Part shown: positions 53,946 to 61,599 of the stretch, in pieces
How the letters are laid out: each line of letters starts with the position of its first letter
Numbering within the stretch: position 1 is the first letter of the stretch
Assembly: GCA_019429205.1 (NCBI GenBank)
Contig: JAHYIT010000009.1
Coordinates: 1-64,000, forward strand
Source: Mariniphaga sp.
GTDB taxonomy: Bacteria; Bacteroidota; Bacteroidia; Bacteroidales; Prolixibacteraceae
Length of the DNA: 64,000 nucleotides
Reading direction: 5' to 3'
Notes under the pieces: model-generated
Database searches by the model: none
The model's input: only the letters and a program-made list of their open reading frames with translations
What the model was told of the DNA's origin: nothing
Position numbers and translations under genes: made by a program

Positions 53946-54029
53946 AGTTTAAAGTTTCGAGTTTAAAGTTTAAAGTTGGGTGCGGCGAATTCCGATTCGC
54001 CGATTACAAAAATGCGCGGTTCGGAAACC
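53946..54029. repeat. Intergenic repeat cluster between kdgK and eda
   Basis: Two AGTTTAAAGTTT copies (53946-53957 and 53960-53971) are followed by a perfect hairpin GGCGAAT-TCCG-ATTCGCC (53984-54001) and a smaller GGTT-CGGA-AACC (54018-54029). No run of T follows. It looks like a dispersed palindromic element or mRNA-processing hairpin rather than a terminator. Confidence 0.55.
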
Positions 54030-54042
54030 ACGCCACCCGGAT

Positions 54043-55089
54043 TTATCGCGCTACCCTTCCGGAGGCATCGCCGTCCATCAGTTTTTCCACTTCGTCAACG
54101 GCAACCTGGTTGAAGTCGCCATAAATAGTATGTTTCAGGCAAGATGCAGCTACTGCAAAGTTCAGCGCTTTCTGATCGTCGCCTTCGTAGGTCAGCAAGC
54201 CGTAAATGAGTCCGCCCATAAATGAGTCGCCGCCTCCCACGCGGTCAACAATGTGTGTGATTTGGTAAGTTGGAGCTTCATAAAGTTTTTTTCCGTCCCA
54301 AAGCACCCCCGACCATCTATTGTGGTTGGCATTTACTGAGCCGCGTAAAGTGGTAATCACTTTTTTACACCTCGGAAAACGTTCCATAATTTGTTGAGAA
54401 ACAGACTCATAAGCGGCTCCTTCCACATGTCCGCCGGTTACGTCAACACCTACGGGTTTAATGCCCAGCACTTTTTCAGCATCTTCTTCATTTCCCAATA
54501 CAATGTCGGTTCCAGTAACCAGTTCAGGCATCACTTCGCCTGCAGTTTTACCGTATTTCCAGAGGTTTTTCCGGTAGTTCAAATCGCACGAAACGGTAAC
54601 TCCCAGTTCATTGGCTTTTTTGATTGCTTCCAGACAAACATCCGCAGCATTTTGCGAAATGGCCGGTGTGATGCCTGTCCAGTGAAACCAGGCAGCGCCG
54701 TCAAAAACAACATTCCAGTCAATCATTCCCGCTTTTATTTCTGAAACGGCTGAATGGGCACGATCATAAACTACTTTACTGCCTCGGCTTACAGCGCCGG
54801 TTTCCAGAAAATAAATACCTATTCGTTCGCCACCCCAAACAATTTTGTCGGTTCCAACACCATGCTTGCGCAAATCCATCATACAGGCGCGGCCAATATC
54901 GTTTTTTGGCAGCCGGGTAACAAAGTCAACCGGAATACCATAGTTGGCCAGAGAAACCGCCACATTGGCTTCCCCTCCTCCAAAAGTTGCAGTTAATTCA
55001 TTACTTTGCGAAAAACGTAAATATCCGGGGGTAGCTAATCGTAGCATGATTTCTCCAAACGTAACTACTTTTTTCTTCATCGGGTTCAA
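54043..55089 (-). CDS. kdgK: 2-keto-3-deoxygluconate kinase (PfkB family)
   Basis: A 348-residue cytoplasmic sugar kinase that phosphorylates KDG to KDPG. PfkB signatures are the N-terminal GGGEANVAVSLANYGIPV near residue 35 and the C-terminal DRVGGGDSFMGGLIYGL near 285, with the catalytic Asp. Further support is the sugar-site GIYFLETGAVSRGSKVVYDRAHSA typical of KDG kinases. First gene of kdgK-eda-dctPQM. Its promoter has a -7 element overlapped by a perfect palindrome (55102-55117), pointing to repression by a LacI-type factor. Confidence 0.92.
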   Translation of the reverse strand: MNPMKKKVVTFGEIMLRLATPGYLRFSQSNELTATFGGGEANVAVSLANYGIPVDFVTRLPKNDIGRACMMDLRKHGVGTDKIVWGGERIGIYFLETGAVSRGSKVVYDRAHSAVSEIKAGMIDWNVVFDGAAWFHWTGITPAISQNAADVCLEAIKKANELGVTVSCDLNYRKNLWKYGKTAGEVMPELVTGTDIVLGNEEDAEKVLGIKPVGVDVTGGHVEGAAYESVSQQIMERFPRCKKVITTLRGSVNANHNRWSGVLWDGKKLYEAPTYQITHIVDRVGGGDSFMGGLIYGLLTYEGDDQKALNFAVAASCLKHTIYGDFNQVAVDEVEKLMDGDASGRVAR

Positions 55090-55101
55090 TTTAAGTTAAA
55101 A

Positions 55102-55117
55102 TTGCAATCGATTGCAA
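55102..55117. promoter_or_regulatory. Perfect palindromic operator (LacI-like) of kdgK
   Basis: TTGCAATCGATTGCAA is a perfect 16-bp palindrome with the central CG typical of LacI-family operators. It shares bases with the -7 element at 55115-55122 and ends 13 bp before the kdgK ATG. No LacI regulator gene is in the window. Confidence 0.65.
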
Positions 55118-55122
55118 ATATA
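55115..55122 (-). promoter_or_regulatory. -7 element of the kdgK operon
   Basis: Minus-strand TATATTTG matches TAnnTTTG exactly. The position predicts a leader of roughly 20-25 nt. Confidence 0.6.
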
Positions 55123-55157
55123 CAATTCTGCCGGAAATAAAAAAGATATCCGGTATG

Positions 55158-56561
55158 TTATTCGAAATTAAAATAGTCTTTTGCATTGTTAAAACAGATA
55201 TTCTCTACCATTTGTCCCAGCAACTCCAAGTCATTGGGTATTTCTCCGTTTTCCACGTCATTTCCAATTAAATTGCACAGTGTTCTGCGGAAATATTCGT
55301 GTCGGGGATAAGACAAAAAGCTTCTGGAATCGGTAAGCATTCCCACAAAACGGCTAAGTAAACCAAGATTCGACAAAGCATTCATCTGTTTTTCCATCCC
55401 GTCTTTTTGATCGAGGAACCACCAACCCGAGCCGAACTGCATTTTTCCCGGAACCGAACCATCCTGGAAATTACCCATCATGGTTGCAATAAGTTCATTA
55501 TCACGCGGATTCAGGTTGTATATAATAGTTTTTGCCAATTTGTTTTCCATATCGAGTTTGTCCAGAAACTTTGAAAGCGGGCGGGCCATTTCAAAATCGC
55601 CAATGGAATCCAGGCCGGTATCAGGCCCAAGTTTTGTGAACAGCCGGGTGCTGTTGTTGCGGACTGCTCCCAGGTGAAATTGCTGTGTCCAGCCGCGTGC
55701 ATGATCCATAATACCAAATTCGTACAACATGCACGATTTAAACTTTAATATTTCCAGTTTGGTTAAATCATTTCCTCCTTTTATTTTCTCAAAAATATCC
55801 CTGATTTCCTTTTCTGTGTAATCCTCGGCAATAGCGGTTTCCAGTCCATGGTCGGACAACCGGCAACCGTTTTCGTGAAAAAACCGGTGACGGGCGTCAA
55901 TGGCATCCATAAAACTGGTATAGCTATCAATGGAAACTCCTGAAACTTCGGCCAGTTTATCCACATACTGATTAAACAAGATTGTATTTTCAACTGCCAT
56001 AGCTTTGTCGGGCCGCCATGCAGGCAAAACCGAAACCTCAAAACCGCTTTCTTTTATTTGCCTGTGGTATTCCAATGAATCCACCGGATCGTCGGTTGTG
56101 CAAATTGTATGCACATGGGCCATATGGATAATGTTTCGCACTGAATATTCCGGTGTTTGCAGTTTGGCATTGCATTCGTCCCAAATCTCTTTAGCCGTAT
56201 AAGGATTCAATATTTTATCAATTCCGAAAAACCGTTTCAGTTCCAAATGAGTCCAGTGGTACAGCGGATTCCGGAGGGTATTCGGGACCGTTTCGGCCCA
56301 TTTTTCAAATTTTTCCCAGTCGGAAGCATCGCCGGTGCAATATCGTTCGTCAACGCCATTGGCACGCATGGCCCGCCATTTGTAGTGGTCGCCATATAAC
56401 CAGATTTGGGCCATATTTTCAAATTGTTTGTCTTCAGCAATTTCATTCGGAGGAATGTGGCAATGGTAGTCGAAAACAGGCATTTTTGCGGCGTGTTGGT
56501 GATACAGTTTCTGCGCTGTTTCCGTTTGTAGCAGAAAATTTTCATCCATAAATTTTTTCAT
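55158..56561 (-). CDS. uxaC: Uronate isomerase
   Basis: A 467-residue cytoplasmic isomerase of the amidohydrolase superfamily that turns D-galacturonate into D-tagaturonate (and D-glucuronate into D-fructuronate). Metal-site and family motifs are VFDYHCHIPPNEIAED near residue 29, ICTTDDPVDSLEYH near 151, SVLPAWRPDKAM near 177 and GMLTDSRSFLSYPRHEYFRR near the end. The length equals that of standard UxaC. It lies 80 bp after the epimerase gene, with an inverted repeat between, and 68 bp before kdgK. Confidence 0.95.
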   Translation of the reverse strand: MKKFMDENFLLQTETAQKLYHQHAAKMPVFDYHCHIPPNEIAEDKQFENMAQIWLYGDHYKWRAMRANGVDERYCTGDASDWEKFEKWAETVPNTLRNPLYHWTHLELKRFFGIDKILNPYTAKEIWDECNAKLQTPEYSVRNIIHMAHVHTICTTDDPVDSLEYHRQIKESGFEVSVLPAWRPDKAMAVENTILFNQYVDKLAEVSGVSIDSYTSFMDAIDARHRFFHENGCRLSDHGLETAIAEDYTEKEIRDIFEKIKGGNDLTKLEILKFKSCMLYEFGIMDHARGWTQQFHLGAVRNNSTRLFTKLGPDTGLDSIGDFEMARPLSKFLDKLDMENKLAKTIIYNLNPRDNELIATMMGNFQDGSVPGKMQFGSGWWFLDQKDGMEKQMNALSNLGLLSRFVGMLTDSRSFLSYPRHEYFRRTLCNLIGNDVENGEIPNDLELLGQMVENICFNNAKDYFNFE

Positions 56562-56579
56562 CGTTCTTTGGTTTTCTGT

Positions 56580-56635
56580 TGTGTTCTAAATGCCTGTGTG
56601 TTGAATAATAAACCACAACAGGCACACAGAACACA
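56580..56635. repeat. Intercistronic inverted repeat between uxaE and uxaC
   Basis: TGTGTTCT (56580-56587) pairs with AGAACACA (56628-56635), and TGCCTGT (56591-56597) with ACAGGCA (56618-56624), around a 20-nt loop. No T run follows, so it is probably a stabilising or processing hairpin, or a dispersed repeat. Confidence 0.6.
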
Positions 56636-56641
56636 TAGGTT

Positions 56642-57889
56642 TTACAAATTGAATAATCTTTTTAGGTGGCGGTCGTAAATGTTTTCTTCCACACAACTAC
56701 CTACCACTCCGTCATATTTTTTTAAAAGTCCGGTATAATTTTCACCCATTTCGGCAGCTACTTTATATCCCACATGAATCAACTGCCTGAAATTGGGATT
56801 GTAATCGGGGTGTCCGGGAATGTGACGCAATGTATTGGCAAACTTTTCACCGGTCCAGCCGGCAACAACTTCAGGTGGCGGAAGTTGCGATTCATCAATA
56901 TCAATTACATCGGCATAAGGCGCACATAATTCTTCCTTACGTTCCATTGCTCGGGCGTAAATGGCATTGGCTACCAGCAAACCTTCTTCTCCTGAAATAG
57001 CCAAACCAATCACCTCTTCGAGCCAGGTGGTTCCGGCAGTTTTTACGTGAAGGCCTTTATCGTGTTTTTTTATGATTTCGGCCATAACAGGATAAATGGT
57101 GAATTTATCGGAACCGGAATGAACACTGAGTTTCAGATTTTCCGGAAGGCCGAACGTTTTTACGGCGTAATCAATCACCAGCACATCCTGCTCAAATTCT
57201 TTGGCAAACTGATCAACATCGCCCACATAGTCCACTCCTTTGTTAAACCGCCCGGTAAATTTCGGAGCTATGGTTTCAGCCGGAATGTTTTCATCGGCAA
57301 TCATTTTTAAAATAAAAAACATATCAACCGGCGTTTGCGGCGCTTCCACCTCGTCCATAGAAACTTCGGTTACAAAATTGCCTGCACCCTTTTTGGCTTC
57401 AATGTGCCGGTAAATTTTCCCAGCTTCTTTAATTGCTGCCAGGTATTTTCCGGCAACTTCTTCCAGTTGTTCATCTGAAATAGGAATGGGTTCCGGAATT
57501 CCCGGAATATTTACTTCTGAACCAAGCGAAGAACAGGATTTTTTGAACGCAACAACGTCCTCCTGAGAAGATTCATTTCCGATATACATGGCCACATCGA
57601 GCGTAAAAAAGTCGGCATAGTCAATAAACCGGTCCACATTGGACAAATTAATGTGGTCGGCATCTACAAAATAGGAACCCTCCCATCCTAAATTATTAAC
57701 TGCGGCATCCGCTTCCAGGCGTGTACCAATCGGTTCGGAATGAACGATATTATGTTCCCGATTCGATTTATTCCAAACAGGTGTTACTTCCACTCCTTCT
57801 GAAGTAGCTGTAATTAATGCACTTAACTGAGCTTCTCCTTCATGATTAAAGCGGTCTCCCACTCCAAAACTGTACTTTCCCAAGTTCAT
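56642..57889 (-). CDS. uxaE: Tagaturonate epimerase family protein (UxaE-like)
   Basis: A 415-residue protein of the family typified by Thermotoga UxaE, which interconverts D-tagaturonate and D-fructuronate. Supporting segments are SFGVGDRFNHEGEAQLSA at the start, YFVDADHINLSNVDRF near residue 72, EVSMDEVEAPQTPVDMF near 175, KLSVHSGSDKFTIYP near 258 and FRQLIHVGYKVAAEMG near the end; His and Asp residues in these would bind the metal. Its presence lets galacturonate enter the glucuronate branch. The promoter has a TACGTTTG element and a palindrome (57930-57950). Confidence 0.85.
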   Translation of the reverse strand: MNLGKYSFGVGDRFNHEGEAQLSALITATSEGVEVTPVWNKSNREHNIVHSEPIGTRLEADAAVNNLGWEGSYFVDADHINLSNVDRFIDYADFFTLDVAMYIGNESSQEDVVAFKKSCSSLGSEVNIPGIPEPIPISDEQLEEVAGKYLAAIKEAGKIYRHIEAKKGAGNFVTEVSMDEVEAPQTPVDMFFILKMIADENIPAETIAPKFTGRFNKGVDYVGDVDQFAKEFEQDVLVIDYAVKTFGLPENLKLSVHSGSDKFTIYPVMAEIIKKHDKGLHVKTAGTTWLEEVIGLAISGEEGLLVANAIYARAMERKEELCAPYADVIDIDESQLPPPEVVAGWTGEKFANTLRHIPGHPDYNPNFRQLIHVGYKVAAEMGENYTGLLKKYDGVVGSCVEENIYDRHLKRLFNL

Positions 57890-57915
57890 TTTTCAATATT
57901 TAAAGTTTTTGATTT

Positions 57916-57923
57916 CAAACGTA
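57916..57923 (-). promoter_or_regulatory. -7 element of uxaE
   Basis: Minus-strand TACGTTTG matches TAnnTTTG exactly, 26 nt upstream of the uxaE ATG. Confidence 0.6.
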
Positions 57924-57929
57924 TTTAAG

Positions 57930-57950
57930 TTTCCGTGTACGAACACGAAA
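57930..57950. promoter_or_regulatory. Imperfect palindrome, candidate operator of uxaE
   Basis: CGTGT-ACGA-ACACG arms flanked by TTTC and AAA, located where the -33 element would be. It differs from the kdgK palindrome, so a different regulator is implied. Confidence 0.4.
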
Positions 57951-57990
57951 GTAAAAATATATTTTAAATATTCAAAGAAAAATGGAATTT

Positions 57991-59037
57991 TTACCTGAAA
58001 TCCAGCAGCACCTTCAAATATTTCTCTTTTTCTTTCTGCAACATTTCAAACGCTTTTTGAATTTCCGAACCGGGCATCACTTTCGAAATCAAAACATCGG
58101 GTTTCAGGTTTCCGGCATTCAAATGTTCAATTACCTCGGTAAATTCACCGTCGCTTACACGTGAAGTGATGATTTGTGCTTCCTTCCAAATCAACTCTTT
58201 AAACACTATCGGCGAAGGTTCGTCGCTCAGTCCAAGCACACAAACTTTACCGCCGCCACGCAAACTTTGAATGCAACTTCGCACCGGCGTGTAAACACCT
58301 TCAATATCATCGGCATGACCAACAGCTTCAAAAGCAATGTCAACGCCTTTGCCGCTGGTATGCCGTTTAATAGCCTCTACCGGATTTTCTTTTTTGGGAT
58401 TAATACCGATAAGATTTTCATAATATTTTTCAGCTATTTGCAACCGGTTTTCCAGCGGATCGACCATAAAAATGGTTCCATTGGTTTTAGTGCGGGCAGC
58501 TTGTAAAATAACCTGCCCTACTCTGCCGGCACCCCATATAGCCAACGTGTCTCCTTCTTTTGTTTTCGCCCGGTTATTGGCATGGAAACCGATTCCATAA
58601 ATTTCTACCAGTGCCACGTGTTCGTCGGGCAAATGCGGTGCTGTTTTAAAAAGCATGTGCGGAGGCACTGAAATGTATTCAGCAAAACCGCCGTCCATGT
58701 CCACGCCCAGTAATTTCAGGCTGGTACAGGCCGGGTAGTGCTTCCGCTGGCAGGCAGGACATTCGCCACACCAGATGATCGGATCAACAGCCACTTTATC
58801 GCCCGGTTCAAAATCCGATACGTTTTCACCCACTTCGGCAACTACCCCGCCCATTTCGTGGCCGGGAATAAATGGCACCTGTGTTCGCGGATGAAAATCG
58901 CCGGGAAAAATGTGCATGTCAGTGCCGCAAATACTGGCAAACTGAATGCGCACTAATACCTCGCCGGGCTTTACTTTCGGGGTTTCAACATCTTTCCATT
59001 CAAAATGGTTGTAGGATTCCAAAACGGCTGCTTTCAT
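57991..59037 (-). CDS. Zinc-dependent alcohol dehydrogenase family oxidoreductase
   Basis: A 348-residue MDR-type dehydrogenase. Catalytic zinc ligands are CGTDMH (Cys near 37) and GHEMGG (His-Glu near 60). The structural zinc site is CGECPACQRKHYPAC near 92-106. The NAD(P) Rossmann motif is GAGRVGQVILQAA near 170. It resembles threonine/sorbitol dehydrogenase-type enzymes. It lies 101 bp upstream of uxaE on the same strand and 12 bp after the restriction gene. Its place in the uronate cluster suggests a hexuronate or hexonate redox step, possibly replacing the missing UxuB; this is inference only. Confidence 0.85.
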   Translation of the reverse strand: MKAAVLESYNHFEWKDVETPKVKPGEVLVRIQFASICGTDMHIFPGDFHPRTQVPFIPGHEMGGVVAEVGENVSDFEPGDKVAVDPIIWCGECPACQRKHYPACTSLKLLGVDMDGGFAEYISVPPHMLFKTAPHLPDEHVALVEIYGIGFHANNRAKTKEGDTLAIWGAGRVGQVILQAARTKTNGTIFMVDPLENRLQIAEKYYENLIGINPKKENPVEAIKRHTSGKGVDIAFEAVGHADDIEGVYTPVRSCIQSLRGGGKVCVLGLSDEPSPIVFKELIWKEAQIITSRVSDGEFTEVIEHLNAGNLKPDVLISKVMPGSEIQKAFEMLQKEKEKYLKVLLDFR

Positions 59038-59049
59038 AATATTGTATTT

Positions 59050-61599
59050 TTATTCAAAAATCTTGTTTATTTTGTTTTGCCATTCACCCTCAAAAACCAC
59101 CTGAAAGTTTACTTTTTTATCCGGGAAGTCCAGTCCGAGTTCTTTCCAGGCTTTTTTTGTTCCCAATTCATTGCACAATTCAAATACATCCTGTTTATAA
59201 GCGGTATCTTCATTTTTAAGGTGCAAGCCTTTTGTTTCCAAAACATAAACAGCGCCGTAATCTTCTTCGTTAACGGTGTTTATTTCCGAGGCAATAAAAT
59301 CAGGATAAATTTTATTTCTCTTCCACCCCTGAATATGGTAATCCTGCTTAGACAGGTTGCGGTACCACCAGAGTAATTTTTCCTGTTTGTCGAGGTAAAT
59401 GGCTACCGATTTTTCGAGCGTATTGATGTTTTCTTCGGGAACCTGATCGAAAAGACTTCGCTGAATGGCAGTATTGTCGTCGCGTACCAGTTGACGGTTG
59501 CTTCTTACTTTAATTCGGGGTGGAATTCTAAATCCACCCTTATCGGTAATTAAAAAGAAATGCAGTTTTTTATCCTTAACAAGCTTTTTAAAAACCTGTT
59601 CGGCAGCAAAATCCCGTTCTTTTTCCAATAACTTTTTAAGCTCTTCGATGATATAAACGAAATTGGATGAAACGGTTTCTTCATCGTATTTTTCAAGAAA
59701 CAGCGCGATTGCTTTCTGTCCAATCGCATGTCCAATCCACGGGTTTGGAACAATGTCGAGAATTTGTTTTGTAAGAAAAGTCACACTGATTTCCAGTCTG
59801 CCAGTTTTTTCAAATCTGCCTTTTTCTCTTACCAGTTCCTTCTCTTCATCAGATAATCCCAGCAATATTTCCTGCTCCTGCTTTCGGATACCGGATAAAG
59901 AAATTTCTGTTATTTTTTCAATATCGAAATTTTCATAATCAATCTTACCCAAAATATCGGCTTCAAAATTTAAATCGCGCCAGCCTCCTGTTTCATTTTC
60001 CTGAACAACAAACTTGGGCAGGTAAATTTTGCCTTCAAATTTTTTAAACTTTTCCCGGTATTGAAGTACTTTCTCTTTCAAAGTTTCTCCACCTTCGTCG
60101 TCGCCGCTGTCCACATTTATGCGGCCGGCAATATCGCCCAATCCTTCGCTTTCAAGGTTGTTTTTTATACTTTTTACCAGGGTTGCCGCGTTTTGCCGGA
60201 ACGTGTAAACATAACACTCATCGAGCAGTTGTACCTTCGTTTTTTGCGCATAGGGCTGACGAAGAATCCGGCCAATTAGCTGGGTTATGCCGGTTTGTGA
60301 ACCGGGATTGGTAAGAATGGTTAAAATGTAAGCAAACGGGCAATCCCAACCTTCCTGCAGTGCCTGTTTGGTAATAATGTAGCGAATGGGGCATTCCCTT
60401 TCCAACAAATCAATGCCTTCAATATCATCTTTTTCACTGCTTTTAATGGCTATGTGATTTTCAGGAATATTACACTTCTTTATTAAAAATTCTTTGACAT
60501 CTTCGGCATGGATAAACTTTCCACCGCGCTGATCTTTCCCGGTTCGTTCAACCTGGATTAAATTTATTGGCCGGATATAAACCCCCGTGTTTTGCTCAAA
60601 ATTACCGGCCGCTTGTTCCAGTGCTTTCCGTTTTTCAATGGAGCAAAGCATGGAGTCTTTCCAATCGAGGCTGGTTTTGTTAGTCAAATGAATATCGAGT
60701 TTGATCATCTCTTCCTCATTGAGTTCACGGCCTGCAATCTCAACCAGTTTGTTCGTGTTTTTAGGAGGTGTGGCCGACAGTTCAACTACAACTGAGGGAT
60801 TAAAATTACGGATGGTTTCACGAGCATTCACACTGTATGCTTTATGTCCTTCATCGATTATTATAATCGGTTTAAGAACGCGTAATGTATTTCCCAGCGA
60901 GGTTTTGGGTTGTGTGATGTGAACAGAACCTGCCGATTCTGTTTCCAGTTCCAAACCCAAAGTGGTGTAGCAATCGATGTTTGGAACTTCTCTCAATAGC
61001 CTGGCATTTAACTCGTAGTTGTCTTCCTGAGGGAAAAAATCGGTAAAACCGCCTGCATCCTGAAATATTTTTAATGTTTCTTTATTCTGACGATTGGCCG
61101 AAGGCAGCATCAGCATTAAAATAACGAGGTTTTCCTCAACATCCAGGCGATTGAAATGGTCGGTTTTTTCTTTGATTAAGGTACGTCCGCCGCTGGAAAT
61201 ATCCAATGCCTGGCGGTAAGGATGCTCCCTGTTTTTGAGGCTCAGCAAGGTCTGACGGTAGATTTGGGTAGTAGGTACAATCCATAAAACCAGTCCTGTT
61301 TGCTTTTTCAGGTAAGTTTTGTTTATCAGGTCGATGGAATGGCAGGCCAGAATTGTTTTCCCGCCCCCGGTAGGTACTTTCAGATAAAACTCGGGTAGCG
61401 GTTCTCCAATTCCGTTTTTATGGGAAAAGTAAACCCCGTTTACGGCTTTTTCCCAGGCACGGCGCGGAAAATTGTAATCCAGTGCCATTTCTGGGTCAAA
61501 CTCTACGGCTTTTCTGAATTTCTCCCTGAACTCTGAAAGAGCGGTGAGATACGCTTTCAGTTTTGCAACAACTTTTATCTGGTATTCTTTTAATTCCAT
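59050..61599 (-). CDS. res: Type III restriction enzyme, Res subunit
   Basis: An 849-residue ATP-dependent helicase-nuclease. Superfamily 2 motifs are VPTGGGKTILACHS (Walker A, about 75), IIDEGHKAYS (DEAD-like, about 248), ELSATPP (about 274) and GITQLIGRILRQPY (motif VI, about 435). A C-terminal PD-(D/E)xK nuclease is seen as YPDFIAS followed by VLETKG near 795-815. It cleaves foreign DNA with the Mod subunit. It overlaps the mod stop by one base (TGATG). It ends 12 bp before the Zn-dehydrogenase, without an evident terminator. Confidence 0.92.
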   Translation of the reverse strand: MELKEYQIKVVAKLKAYLTALSEFREKFRKAVEFDPEMALDYNFPRRAWEKAVNGVYFSHKNGIGEPLPEFYLKVPTGGGKTILACHSIDLINKTYLKKQTGLVLWIVPTTQIYRQTLLSLKNREHPYRQALDISSGGRTLIKEKTDHFNRLDVEENLVILMLMLPSANRQNKETLKIFQDAGGFTDFFPQEDNYELNARLLREVPNIDCYTTLGLELETESAGSVHITQPKTSLGNTLRVLKPIIIIDEGHKAYSVNARETIRNFNPSVVVELSATPPKNTNKLVEIAGRELNEEEMIKLDIHLTNKTSLDWKDSMLCSIEKRKALEQAAGNFEQNTGVYIRPINLIQVERTGKDQRGGKFIHAEDVKEFLIKKCNIPENHIAIKSSEKDDIEGIDLLERECPIRYIITKQALQEGWDCPFAYILTILTNPGSQTGITQLIGRILRQPYAQKTKVQLLDECYVYTFRQNAATLVKSIKNNLESEGLGDIAGRINVDSGDDEGGETLKEKVLQYREKFKKFEGKIYLPKFVVQENETGGWRDLNFEADILGKIDYENFDIEKITEISLSGIRKQEQEILLGLSDEEKELVREKGRFEKTGRLEISVTFLTKQILDIVPNPWIGHAIGQKAIALFLEKYDEETVSSNFVYIIEELKKLLEKERDFAAEQVFKKLVKDKKLHFFLITDKGGFRIPPRIKVRSNRQLVRDDNTAIQRSLFDQVPEENINTLEKSVAIYLDKQEKLLWWYRNLSKQDYHIQGWKRNKIYPDFIASEINTVNEEDYGAVYVLETKGLHLKNEDTAYKQDVFELCNELGTKKAWKELGLDFPDKKVNFQVVFEGEWQNKINKIFE

